The notes beneath the pieces are model-generated. The model was not told the origin of the DNA. It did no database searches and worked only from the letters and a program-made list of their open reading frames with translations. 64,000 nucleotides of DNA from Sporobacter sp963675425 (GTDB taxonomy: Bacteria; Bacillota; Clostridia; Oscillospirales; Oscillospiraceae): positions 620,001 through 684,000 of the forward strand of contig OY776214.1 of the NCBI GenBank assembly GCA_963675425.1. The letters run 5' to 3'. Position 1 is the stretch's first letter. The number at the start of each line of letters is the position of its first letter. Positions 31,500 to 40,391 of this stretch are shown in pieces. A program made the position numbers and the translations under genes.

Positions 31500-33554
31500 T
31501 CAGGGAAGAATGACGTTATCCCGAGAGATGACAACATCCGCCTTGTTTTTAAAATAATAATTCATAATATCCTTGGCAATCTCCATGATCGTACCGCCGG
31601 ACTTGCCCTTTTCGACAACAAGCGAAATAGCAATCTCCGGATTATCGGCAGGCGCATAGCAGACGAAAACACCATTATTGATCGTCTCGCTGTTGGACGA
31701 CGTCTGAACCGTACCGGTTTTCGCGGCCACCGGCACCGGATAATCCTTGAACATGGACGCGGTGCCGTCCTCGGAGGCTACCAGCCTCATGCCTTCCTGG
31801 ATGGGGCCTAAATATTCTCTGCCGGGAAGCGTTCCCAGGTCCTTGACCGCCGGCTGATAGACCACCGAGGTAAAGTCGGCGCTGCGGATATTACTTAAAA
31901 TCGTCAGGCCGTGGCGTTCGCCGCCGTTGGCGATGGTAGACACATAGTTGGCCAGCTGAATCGGCGTGAAATAGCTGTAGCCCTGGCCGATGGCCGTAAA
32001 GACGTTGTCGGCGGCAAACCATTTAATCCCAATAACTTCCTTTTTATAGTCCGGCGTGGCTACATTACCAGCCGATTCCGGCAGCTCGATACCGGTTTTA
32101 GCGCCGAAGCCAAAATCATAGGCTGCGTCGGCCATGTTGTCAGCACCCAGCGTGTCACCCAGCGTGTAAAAGAAAACGTTACAGGAATCACGAAGCGCGG
32201 TCACGACGTTTTCGGGCCCATGTCCGCCGCCTGTTACGCCATAAATCCAGCAGCGGTACGCGTAGCCGTCATACTTTGTAAAGAGTCCCGTGCAGTTGTA
32301 GGTCGTGTTGGCCGTGATCGTCCCGGTTCGTAGTCCGGCCAGCGCCGTGATCATCTTAAACGTGGAGCCGGGATTATATTCTCCCTGGGTGGCGCGGTTA
32401 AACAGCGGATTGCTCGCGTTTTCCAGCAAATCGTTATAAGTGCTCGACAGATTCGCCAGATCATACGACGGGTATGAGGCGCAGGCCAGCACCTCGCCGG
32501 TATGGACGTCCAGAACGACGACGGCGCCGCCTGTCACACGGTCCTTCTCCGTTCGGTCCGGCTCAGAATTGATCAAATCAATTTTGGCGGCCAGGGAGTC
32601 CTCGCAGGTCTCCTGCAGCCCGAGATCAATGGATAAAAACACATTTTCGCCCGGCGTCGGCTCGAGCGTCGTGGTGACGTCGATGACGGTGCCGTTGTCG
32701 CTCGTCGTGATGTCCTGCGAGCCGTCCGACCCGTGCAGATAATCTTCGAACGCCCGCTCCGCCCCGGCCTTGCCGATGGTCGAACTGTAGGAATATCCGA
32801 GATTTTTGTATTTTTCATACTCCTCGGGACTTAAAAGGCCGATATAGCCAAGCAGATGTGCGGCGTATTTCGTGTGATACACACGCACGGCGGACGTTTC
32901 AATATCGACGCCCGGCAGGTTATTGATTTTTAAAAACGTCAGAAATTCAGTACCAACGTCGCTTGCAAAAACATACGGATTCAAGCTGACAATCGCCCGA
33001 AGCTCCATTTCGTACCGTACGCCGATGATTAGGCGGGCATCGGGCAGGCTGGTTGTATAACCGATTTTATAGTGGTCCTTCATCCAGACAATCAGTTCGG
33101 AAGCAGTGATGTCCTCATCCAAACCAAAGCGGTCAAGATACGCCTTCAGATTTTTTTCCTGCGTGCCCGTCATATCATAAACGTACGTAAACGGCGCGCC
33201 GAACGTAAGGGGAAACGTATCGGTGTAGCTGACGTCATAGTCTACGGCGTCATGGACAAGCTCAAGAATAATATCGTTAATGTCCTCCCGGTCCTTAAGG
33301 GCATTATACGAGATTGTGACGTTGTACGACGCGCGTGTTGACACCAGCGGCATACCGTTACGGTCCAGGATATCGCCTCGGTCGGCCGTGAGGGTGACGG
33401 TCTTTTTGGTTGTGTTCGTTGCCAGCATCGCGTCTTCGCTGGCATCGGCGTCAAATATCTGAAGCTTGTAAAGCGCCGTCATATAAACGGCGATTATGAG
33501 CCCCATGACGACGAACAGCAGGATGATCCTGGACGGCTTGTAAAACTTGTTCAT
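31500..33554 (-). CDS. mrdA: Penicillin-binding protein 2 (elongation transpeptidase)
   Basis: 684 residues; class B PBP, cross-links peptidoglycan during cell elongation. One N-terminal membrane helix (IILLFVVMGLIIAVYMTALY) is followed by a dimerisation domain with RGDILDRNGMPL. The transpeptidase domain has the catalytic SxxK in PGSTFKMITAL, SxN in SCNVFF and KTG in AAKTGTVQ. The start at 33554 has GGAAAGGG upstream; a TTG 15 bp earlier is in frame. It follows mreD and mreC on the same strand, forming the elongasome operon. Confidence 0.94.
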   Translation of the reverse strand: MNKFYKPSRIILLFVVMGLIIAVYMTALYKLQIFDADASEDAMLATNTTKKTVTLTADRGDILDRNGMPLVSTRASYNVTISYNALKDREDINDIILELVHDAVDYDVSYTDTFPLTFGAPFTYVYDMTGTQEKNLKAYLDRFGLDEDITASELIVWMKDHYKIGYTTSLPDARLIIGVRYEMELRAIVSLNPYVFASDVGTEFLTFLKINNLPGVDIETSAVRVYHTKYAAHLLGYIGLLSPEEYEKYKNLGYSYSSTIGKAGAERAFEDYLHGSDGSQDITTSDNGTVIDVTTTLEPTPGENVFLSIDLGLQETCEDSLAAKIDLINSEPDRTEKDRVTGGAVVVLDVHTGEVLACASYPSYDLANLSSTYNDLLENASNPLFNRATQGEYNPGSTFKMITALAGLRTGTITANTTYNCTGLFTKYDGYAYRCWIYGVTGGGHGPENVVTALRDSCNVFFYTLGDTLGADNMADAAYDFGFGAKTGIELPESAGNVATPDYKKEVIGIKWFAADNVFTAIGQGYSYFTPIQLANYVSTIANGGERHGLTILSNIRSADFTSVVYQPAVKDLGTLPGREYLGPIQEGMRLVASEDGTASMFKDYPVPVAAKTGTVQTSSNSETINNGVFVCYAPADNPEIAISLVVEKGKSGGTIMEIAKDIMNYYFKNKADVVISRDNVILP

Positions 33555-33589
33555 TTTAACCCTTTCCAACAGAGCCGGAAGCTATCTTC

Positions 33590-34114
33590 TTATGAATAGA
33601 GGGCCCGTTGTCCGAGCCAGCGGACCACGAAATAAATTGGGACCGTAAATATCATGGAATACAGAATTTGCTTCAGTCCAATGCTCAGCAGCGCCATGAT
33701 TTCGACACCCGAAAAAAACAGCAGTGAAAACATCGACACAAAGCTGGTGAGCATCAAGGCGGCCAGACAGCACAATACAAACGTCGGAAAACCGTGGGCC
33801 ATAACCGTTTCGGATAAGATGCCGACGAGAATCCCCACAACCGTTAAAACAACTGTCAAAATAATGACCGGCTGATTGTAAGCCACGTCGCACAGCATAC
33901 CGGCAAAAAGCCCGTATCCGCCGCCTCGGGAGCTGCCCTCAAACATGGCGATGCCTACGACGGCAATCGGCAGAAGCACGGGGACAATTCCGTTTATCGG
34001 CAAAAACGTGAAGACCATGGACTGCAAAATGTATATGACGAAAACAAACAACAGGTGCGCGATTAAAACAAAGGGTATCTTTATTTTTGAAAACGTCCAC
34101 CTACCCTTCATCAT
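33590..34114 (-). CDS. mreD: Rod shape-determining protein MreD
   Basis: 174 residues, about five membrane helices, typical MreD length and hydrophobicity. The start at 34114 lies inside the end of mreC (14-bp overlap) with GAGG 6 bases upstream. It is a membrane component of the elongasome, encoded between mreC and PBP2. Confidence 0.88.
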   Translation of the reverse strand: MMKGRWTFSKIKIPFVLIAHLLFVFVIYILQSMVFTFLPINGIVPVLLPIAVVGIAMFEGSSRGGGYGLFAGMLCDVAYNQPVIILTVVLTVVGILVGILSETVMAHGFPTFVLCCLAALMLTSFVSMFSLLFFSGVEIMALLSIGLKQILYSMIFTVPIYFVVRWLGQRALYS

Positions 34115-34955
34115 CGGCAACCTCAAAGCTGGTGATCAGGAAAACATCGGACAGACTCGATAAATCCGCGGCGGGCTCAACCGTCGCATATCGGCTCAGG
34201 CCCGTATCGTCTGTCAGCACCTCCTGCACCGTTCCCACAACGAGCTCGGCCGGCAGCATACTCTCGCTCCCGGAGGTGATGATAATGTCACCCGCAATAA
34301 TATCCATTGTGTCCAGAAAAATGTCGAACTTTAAAAGGCCGTCTTTCATCAGTGAAAAATCGCCCGTTGCGATGGACCGTTCGTCGTTGCGCTCTATGTA
34401 GGCGGCGACGGAAAAGGTGGTATCCACGACGGTGACGACGGTTGAGGAATTGGGGCCGACGTCGCTGACGACGCCGATCAGATCGCCATATTCGGTGATG
34501 ACACAGTCGCCGGACTTAACGTCGGAGTTGTAGGAACCCTTATTGATCGTAAAAGACGATACCCAGATGGACGCGTTCCAGCTGATAACGGACGCCGTAT
34601 CATACTTCTCGTAATTGGGGTAACGCGATTTAAGATTTAAAAGCTCTCGCAAGCGTTCGTTTTCGTTGGAGACATCGATATAGTCGCGGTATTCCTTCTG
34701 GAGACGGGCAATCTCATCGTTCAGCCGCTCATTTTCGTCCTGAACGGTATCGTATTTGTAGATATAGCCGTAAATACTTTCAAACGTCTTGGCAACCGAC
34801 ACGGCGACGGTTCGAAAGGGCTTGGACAAAGACGTGAGCGTATTGGTGAAGATGCCGGGATTGCCGCGCGTATTAACGGTAATGAGCGTCACGGCGGCAA
34901 TGATGACCGCGATCACAAAAAAACCGAAAACTCTGAATTTAAAAAATCTTTTCAT
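34101..34955 (-). CDS. mreC: Rod shape-determining protein MreC
   Basis: 284 residues: one membrane helix near the N-terminus (VFGFFVIAVIIAAVTLITV), a coiled coil (DTVQDENERLNDEIARLQKEYRDYIDV region) and the beta-rich MreC domain (NKGSYNSDVKSGDCVI...GLIGVVSDVG-like pattern). It links the cytoplasmic MreB filament to PBP2 and wall synthesis. mreB is not in the window; maf lies directly upstream. Confidence 0.92.
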   Translation of the reverse strand: MKRFFKFRVFGFFVIAVIIAAVTLITVNTRGNPGIFTNTLTSLSKPFRTVAVSVAKTFESIYGYIYKYDTVQDENERLNDEIARLQKEYRDYIDVSNENERLRELLNLKSRYPNYEKYDTASVISWNASIWVSSFTINKGSYNSDVKSGDCVITEYGDLIGVVSDVGPNSSTVVTVVDTTFSVAAYIERNDERSIATGDFSLMKDGLLKFDIFLDTMDIIAGDIIITSGSESMLPAELVVGTVQEVLTDDTGLSRYATVEPAADLSSLSDVFLITSFEVADDEG

Positions 34956-34994
34956 GGTATATCTCGCCTTTCAGCACAGTGGGCGCCTGTTCCT

Positions 34995-35576
34995 TTATCC
35001 GCGCAGCGCGGGCAGCTCCGCCCCAAAAGCGCGGAGCATCGGTACAAGGCGGCACAGCGGCAGCCCCATTACATTAAAAAAATCACCGTCGATGCGCTCG
35101 ATAAAAACGGCGCCGAGCCCCTGCGCGCCATACGCGCCGGCCTTGTCCATAGGCTCACCCGTTTTGACGTACGAGCTTATTTCCTGTTCCGATATTGGAC
35201 GGAAAAAAACGCGTGTCTGCTCGTAAAAAGTCTCTTCCCGCCCGGCTTTTATCAGGGCGACGCCCGTAAAAACCGTGTGTGATACGCCGGACAGCCGCCG
35301 CAGCATATTTTTGGCGTCCGCTTGGCTTTCCGGTTTGCCAAGCGCCGACCCATCCAGATATACCAGCGTATCGGCGGCGAGCACCAAATCGTCTTCCCGG
35401 CAGCCTTCGGCCGCTTTACGGGCTTTTTGGAGCGCGATATGCCGGACCGATTCCTCGGGCGGCAAAGCCGGGCTGTTCTCATCCGTGTCGGCTGGCCGGA
35501 TGATAAAATCCTCAAAGCCCAGCATTTTAACAAGATCGCGGCGGCGCGGGGACGCCGAGGCAAGCACAAGACGCAT
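34995..35576 (-). CDS. maf: Maf family nucleotide pyrophosphatase
   Basis: 193 residues; hydrolyses non-canonical or modified (d)NTPs. The N-terminus LVLASASPRRRDLVKMLG is the Maf signature. The catalytic Asp occurs in VLAADTLVYLDG, followed by GKP and VFTGVALI. The ATG overlaps the stop of the U32 gene by one base (TAATG), so it is translated from the same mRNA. Confidence 0.94.
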   Translation of the reverse strand: MRLVLASASPRRRDLVKMLGFEDFIIRPADTDENSPALPPEESVRHIALQKARKAAEGCREDDLVLAADTLVYLDGSALGKPESQADAKNMLRRLSGVSHTVFTGVALIKAGREETFYEQTRVFFRPISEQEISSYVKTGEPMDKAGAYGAQGLGAVFIERIDGDFFNVMGLPLCRLVPMLRAFGAELPALRG

Positions 35577-37666
35577 TATTCAACCCCCCTGAAGTACAAG
35601 CCGCGCGTGTAGCTAGCCGGCTCGTATTCGCTCTGGCCCAGATATCGTTTCATGACGGTGACGCATTCCACGGCATTTTCCGTTGTGAACATCAGCCGCT
35701 CGGCCCATAGGCCCAGCTTGCCAACCACTTTTCTCTTGTCGGCTAAAAACAGCTTTTTGGAGTTGAGCACCACATTCCGGTGTTTATACTCGGGCACGAC
35801 GGGAAATGACGCGCCCTGCCGGTCCTTGAGGCCGGAAAAATTATCGCAGGCATGCACGCCGGTGCTGCACTGAATAATACAGTTTTCCGTCAGCATCAAC
35901 GGCAGCCGTCCGTAGGTAATCAGCTCCGTGTCAATGGGCTTTGACAGGTCCCGGAGCTGCTCGGCACGCATCTCAAACGACAGCGTAGCCGACAAGAAGC
36001 CCAGATCCTTCACAGCCCGGAGCGAATGGGAATTAAAAATGTTCAGTCCAAAATCGCCTCTGGGGACAAAGCCCAGGCTTCTGGCAAACTGTAAATGGCC
36101 GAGGTTTCCGATAAGCGCTTCGCGTATGCCCAGCCTGCCGGCCAGCTCCAGATAGGACGCGACGTCCTCTTTTTCACTGTCAAATATAACGCGTGGTAGG
36201 CGCGCAGCCACAGTGATATCGGGGTCCTGCAAAAACGGCTCCAACAACTGTGCACTATTAACCAGTTCCTCCACGGGAATATAAAGCACGCGCGGCTTCA
36301 GCGCCGCCAGTTCTTTTGACAGCTGGGCGGCCTTTAAAACAGACACCGTCAGAAATGGCTTGTCCTCCCGGTTGAGTAAGCGATACCCGGGGACGAATTC
36401 GCCCTCCGCACGCGGCTCAAGCGCCTTGCGCTGCTCCATGAGGTCCGCCAGCACATTGCGCCGCATTTCATTAATGGCCGACGTCGGCAACGACAGGCCC
36501 TTATCAATGATGCTTTTTACACCGATACAACAAAATGGCGTGCCGCCTGTTTTATGCAGCTGCGTCTGCAGCGTTGTGCTCGTCATTTCCTTGTAGAACG
36601 CCAGTTCCGGCGTCGGGCCCTCCGTAGCGGCGCTGTTTCCCACATCGTCGGCAGCCGCCAGCTTGGCCGGTTCATTGCGTTGAATGACGCTCGCGAAGCG
36701 GACAGGCACTCTTTGATATTCGCCGTTTAAGTAGTTTTTGCGCGCCGTTGCGAATATCACCTTATCGCCGGGCGTTTCCTCTTCGTGCACGCCGAACATC
36801 GCGGCGCCTTTTTGACCTTTGAAATAGCCGTCCGTAAAACCCTGCCTTGAAAAGGCGCTTTCCAGCGCCCGAATATCGTCGGCCGTCGGCGGTTTTTTAT
36901 CTTTGACGGCCCTCGAATAGATGCCTGTGACGACAGCGGCATACTCCGGGCGCCTCATGCGCCCTTCGATTTTAATGCTGGTCACACCCATTTTCTCCAG
37001 CGTGTCGACATAGTCGATCAGGCAGTTGTCCTTGAGGCTCAGGAGATATTCGGCGGCATGGCCGCCGGTGCTGTAGTTTAGCCGGCATGGCTGGGCGCAT
37101 AGCCCGCGGTTGCCGCTGCGCCGGCCGATCACACTGCTCATGTAGCACTGGCCCGAATAGCTCATGCACAGCGCGCCGTGCACAAAAACCTCCGTTTCAA
37201 TGGGCGAATACCGGCATATATGCGCGATATCGGCCTCAGGCAGCTCCCGGGCCAGTACGACACGCTTAAGTCCCATGGCCGCGGCAATCTTGACGCCTTC
37301 GAGATTATTGATGCTCATTTGTGTGCTGGCGTGTACGGCCACCTCCGGCGCTGCCTGCCGGACGGCCTTCATGACGCCAAGGTCCTGAACAATAAACGCG
37401 TCAGCCCCCAGACGGCAGGCCAGCTTGGCCTGCTCGGCCACCGCCGGCAATTCCCGGTCGGTGCAGAGCGTATTGAAGGTGACATATATCTTGACGCCGC
37501 GTACGCGGCAGTATTCGGCTGCTTTCTTAAAATCCTCAAGCGTGAAGTTCTTGGCGTTGCGCCGGGCGTTAAAGTCGCCGAATCCCACGTAGACAGCGTC
37601 GGCGCCGTTTTGAACGGCGGCGATGATCCCCTCGGGAGAACCCACCGGGGACAATATTTCCAACAT
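35576..37666 (-). CDS. Peptidase U32 family protein with DUF3656-like region (RlhA-like)
   Basis: 696 residues. The N-terminal U32 region (ILSPVGSPEGIIAAVQNGADAVYVGF) contains the family's Cys-rich segment VHGALCMSYSGQCYMSS...GNRGLCAQPCR. A long C-terminal part follows. The length and layout match the RlhA (YdcP) branch, which in E. coli hydroxylates a cytidine in 23S rRNA, rather than a protease; that assignment is by analogy. It is first in the U32-maf coupled pair. Confidence 0.85.
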   Translation of the reverse strand: MLEILSPVGSPEGIIAAVQNGADAVYVGFGDFNARRNAKNFTLEDFKKAAEYCRVRGVKIYVTFNTLCTDRELPAVAEQAKLACRLGADAFIVQDLGVMKAVRQAAPEVAVHASTQMSINNLEGVKIAAAMGLKRVVLARELPEADIAHICRYSPIETEVFVHGALCMSYSGQCYMSSVIGRRSGNRGLCAQPCRLNYSTGGHAAEYLLSLKDNCLIDYVDTLEKMGVTSIKIEGRMRRPEYAAVVTGIYSRAVKDKKPPTADDIRALESAFSRQGFTDGYFKGQKGAAMFGVHEEETPGDKVIFATARKNYLNGEYQRVPVRFASVIQRNEPAKLAAADDVGNSAATEGPTPELAFYKEMTSTTLQTQLHKTGGTPFCCIGVKSIIDKGLSLPTSAINEMRRNVLADLMEQRKALEPRAEGEFVPGYRLLNREDKPFLTVSVLKAAQLSKELAALKPRVLYIPVEELVNSAQLLEPFLQDPDITVAARLPRVIFDSEKEDVASYLELAGRLGIREALIGNLGHLQFARSLGFVPRGDFGLNIFNSHSLRAVKDLGFLSATLSFEMRAEQLRDLSKPIDTELITYGRLPLMLTENCIIQCSTGVHACDNFSGLKDRQGASFPVVPEYKHRNVVLNSKKLFLADKRKVVGKLGLWAERLMFTTENAVECVTVMKRYLGQSEYEPASYTRGLYFRGVE

Positions 37667-38197
37667 ATTCCCATCTGCCTTTCACAGGGCTTTCCTCTAT
37701 AATAAATAGCCTAACACGGCCGTTATAAATAACCCGTAACTTAAACAAAAATTGTGACTATTAATTATATCAGAAGAAATGCCCGTGTTCAACAGACACA
37801 CAAATAGTTTACATTTAGCTGCAGGCGGGTACCGACGGCCGCCTGCAGCTGCGGCCCGAGAGAAACCCACGCCCCATCGACAAAACCGTTTTACTAATTA
37901 AAATACCGACACGCCTTCAACCGCGCCGAAACTTCGGGAGCACGGGGCCGCCGCCGGTTAACGGGCCGAGCAGGAAACCGTACAAACCTAAACAAAATCA
38001 CTAAATAATCTTGACAAATTTATCATCATTTAATCTTCTGCCTCATTGCCCCACTGGGGAATAACTGTTATAATCAGTCCAGCTATACGGCCGGGACAGC
38101 AAAACAAGCCTGTCGCATCAGGACCGCCGGCGCGCCTGACAGCAGCGCGCAGCCAGTTCTTAACAAGCGGCCCAAATGCGGAAGGAGGGGAAACGTC
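37667..38197. other. 530-bp intergenic region with a GC-rich hairpin
   Basis: No gene. It holds a 12-bp perfect stem AGCTGCAGGCGG/CCGCCTGCAGCT (37817-37828, 37839-37850) and a GC-rich stretch at 37915-37975 with several short self-complementary runs, between AT-rich flanks. A small structured RNA is possible, but I recognise no known class. Confidence 0.5.
38046..38074 (+). promoter_or_regulatory. Promoter of the dnaD-dnaI-like genes
   Basis: -35 TTGCCC (38046-38051), a 17-bp spacer and consensus -10 TATAAT (38069-38074), giving a leader of about 115 nt. Confidence 0.65.
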
Positions 38198-39166
38198 ATG
38201 GCCGATATGCGCTATATCCTGCCCGGTTCAGACACCATCACACTCAGCGGCCAGACCGCCGACACACTCATCCGGGCCGGCGACGGCGTCGCCGCTCTAA
38301 TTTATCTGTACGCGCTGCGAACAGGCGGCAGCGTCTCCCTGCGTCAGGCATCCGAGCTTTTCAGCCGCAGCGAGAAGGAAATTACCGCTTCGATGGAGCT
38401 TTTAGGCAAGCTAGGTCTTTTAAAATATGAGGAATCGGCAGCGCCGGCACCCGCCATGCCCGTGCAAAAGGACGAGCTGCCGGACTACACGGCGGCCGAT
38501 ATTAAAAATGAGCTGGAAAACGGCAGCGTTTTTTCAGCGCTCGTTAAAGAAATTCAAAAGCTGTTAAACAAAATTCTCACGTCGGACGATTTGATCAAGC
38601 TCTTCGGTATCTACGACCACCTTGGTCTGCCGCCGGAGGTCATTTTACAGCTTGTAAGCTACTGTATTCAGGAAAATAAAAAGCCCGACGGGACGGGCCG
38701 CGTGCCGACCCTGCGGTATATTGAAAAAGCCGCCTACACCTGGGAGCGTGAGGGCATTTTATCGCTGGAGCTGGCCGAGCAGTACATAAAGGCACGGGAA
38801 GAAAAGAAAAGCCTCGTTGGGCAGGTCCAACGCGTGCTGCAGATCAGCGGCCGGTCGCTCTCGGCAAGCGAGCGCAAATATGTCGATTCATGGCTGGCAC
38901 TCGGGTACTCTCCCGAAGCGCTGGAGCTGGCCTATGACCGGACGGTGCTGAAAACGGGAAAGCTCGCCTGGAGCTACATGGATTCAATTATCGGCAGCTG
39001 GCATGCCAAGGGCCTTCATACTCCGGACGATATCCGCATGAAAGACGGCAAAAAATCTCCGGCTGTTAAAAAAGCCAATCCCGCCAGACCATCCGGGACG
39101 TCAAAGCCGTCTCAGGCAGAGCTGGCCCACATGCGAAGATTTCTGGAAAAGCTGAGGGAGGAGTAA
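38198..39166 (+). CDS. DnaD domain protein (primosome component)
   Basis: 322 residues. The N-terminal winged helix is DnaD/DnaB-like (GDGVAALIYLYALRTGGSVSLRQASELFSRSEKEI region). Two DnaD C-terminal domains follow, with the characteristic YIEKAAYTWEREGI near residue 180 and a second copy (YMDSIIGSWHAKGLHTPDDI) near 265. It remodels origin DNA and recruits the helicase loader in firmicutes. AAGGAGGGG precedes the ATG. It is followed after 2 bp by the loader gene. Confidence 0.9.
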   Translation: MADMRYILPGSDTITLSGQTADTLIRAGDGVAALIYLYALRTGGSVSLRQASELFSRSEKEITASMELLGKLGLLKYEESAAPAPAMPVQKDELPDYTAADIKNELENGSVFSALVKEIQKLLNKILTSDDLIKLFGIYDHLGLPPEVILQLVSYCIQENKKPDGTGRVPTLRYIEKAAYTWEREGILSLELAEQYIKAREEKKSLVGQVQRVLQISGRSLSASERKYVDSWLALGYSPEALELAYDRTVLKTGKLAWSYMDSIIGSWHAKGLHTPDDIRMKDGKKSPAVKKANPARPSGTSKPSQAELAHMRRFLEKLREE

Positions 39167-39168
39167 CC

Positions 39169-40164
39169 GTGTCCATTGACGGCAGAACTCTTGCCAGAGC
39201 GAAAGCCATACTGGAAGAGCAAAAATCAGACTATAATAGTAAGCGTGAAAAGCGTCTTCACGAGGTTTATGCCAAATGTCCGCGCGTGGCTGCGATTGAC
39301 CGGGAGCTTAAAGCCACGGTGATCGACGCGGTTGGCCTGGCTCTGAAAAAAGGGCGGGATACTTATGCGGCTGTTGCCGATATCGCCGACAAAAATCTCA
39401 ATCTGCAGTCCGAGCGCATCCAGGCCATGATGTCGGCAGGCTTCCCGCCGGACTATCTCGGCGAAGATTATATGTGCCCGCGCTGCCACGACACCGGCTA
39501 TGTCGGCACAGATATCTGTTCCTGCCTGATGCAGCTGTATAAAACAGAACTTAAATCGTCGCTGAGCAGCCTGTTAAAGCTCGGCAGCGAAACGTTTGAC
39601 AGCTTTGATCTCGGTTGGTACGACGACACGTATGATCCGGAGCTCGGCATGTCCCCGAGAGACCATATGGAGGGCGTGTGCGAGATGTGCTACCGATATG
39701 CCAACAAATTCAGCTACAAATCTACGAATTTGTATTTAAACGGCGGTACAGGACTTGGAAAGACGTTTTTATCGGCGTGCATCGCGCGTGTCGTGGCCGA
39801 CAAGGGCTATTCCGTTGTTTATGATATGGCCGGCGCTGTTTTCTCCGTGTTTGAGGATGCCAAGTTTTCAAAAAGCGATGATATGGCCGCGCTGCGCGAC
39901 AAGATCCGGAGATACCTCGATTGCGACCTTCTTATTATCGACGATCTGGGGACGGAAATGACGACGTCGTTTACGCAAAGCGCGCTGTACGAGCTTATAA
40001 ACGCCCGTCTCATTAATTTCAAAAAAACCATTATTAATTCTAATCTGACGGTCGAGGAGCTGACCGGGCGGTATTCCATGCCCATCGCTTCGCGCATCAA
40101 GGGCGAATATATTGTCCTGAAGTTTTATGGCAGCGATATCCGGCTGCTAAGAAATGGATTATAG
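39169..40164 (+). CDS. DnaI/DnaC-like helicase loader ATPase
   Basis: 331 residues, GTG start with GGGAGGAG 5 bases upstream. It has an N-terminal zinc-binding Cys cluster (CPRCHDTGYVGTDICSC). The C-terminal AAA+ domain has Walker A GGTGLGKT near residue 190 and Walker B LLIIDDLGTE, plus sensor sequence NSNLTVEEL. It loads the replicative helicase with the DnaD protein encoded just upstream. Confidence 0.92.
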   Translation: MSIDGRTLARAKAILEEQKSDYNSKREKRLHEVYAKCPRVAAIDRELKATVIDAVGLALKKGRDTYAAVADIADKNLNLQSERIQAMMSAGFPPDYLGEDYMCPRCHDTGYVGTDICSCLMQLYKTELKSSLSSLLKLGSETFDSFDLGWYDDTYDPELGMSPRDHMEGVCEMCYRYANKFSYKSTNLYLNGGTGLGKTFLSACIARVVADKGYSVVYDMAGAVFSVFEDAKFSKSDDMAALRDKIRRYLDCDLLIIDDLGTEMTTSFTQSALYELINARLINFKKTIINSNLTVEELTGRYSMPIASRIKGEYIVLKFYGSDIRLLRNGL

Positions 40165-40203
40165 CGGGTTTATCCGGACGATTGAATAACGCATAATGTT
40201 CTG

Positions 40204-40229
40204 TGAATATTTCCCACGGGGAATATTCA
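40204..40229. other. Palindrome after the helicase loader gene
   Basis: TGAATATTTCCC and GGGGAATATTCA are complementary with one G-T pair and a 2-bp centre. There is no T run, so it is not an ordinary terminator; it may be a protein site next to the DnaA-like boxes. Confidence 0.55.
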
Positions 40230-40253
40230 TTGATATTACAAGAGTTTTACACA

Positions 40254-40309
40254 TTATCCACGGACTTTTCCACAGGCGTTATGTCTACGCGCTTGTCAAA
40301 TTATTCACA
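40254..40309 (+). promoter_or_regulatory. Cluster of three DnaA-box-like sequences
   Basis: TTATCCACG (40254), TTTTCCACA (40266) and TTATTCACA (40301). The last fits the TTATNCACA consensus; the others differ by one base. All are in one orientation within 56 bp, between primosome genes and a flippase gene. Confidence 0.55.
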
Positions 40310-40391
40310 AGCCTGGCCGCAAGTCCTTCTTTTTGGTGTAAAATTTGCCGCCGGCGAATATAGTTTAATGCGGAAGGTCAATAATTTGGTG

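Noticed and set aside
40203..40391. N-terminal extension of the SpoVB-like flippase
   Set aside because: It would translate the palindrome and DnaA-box-like cluster, lacks a ribosome site, and homologs begin near the chosen start.
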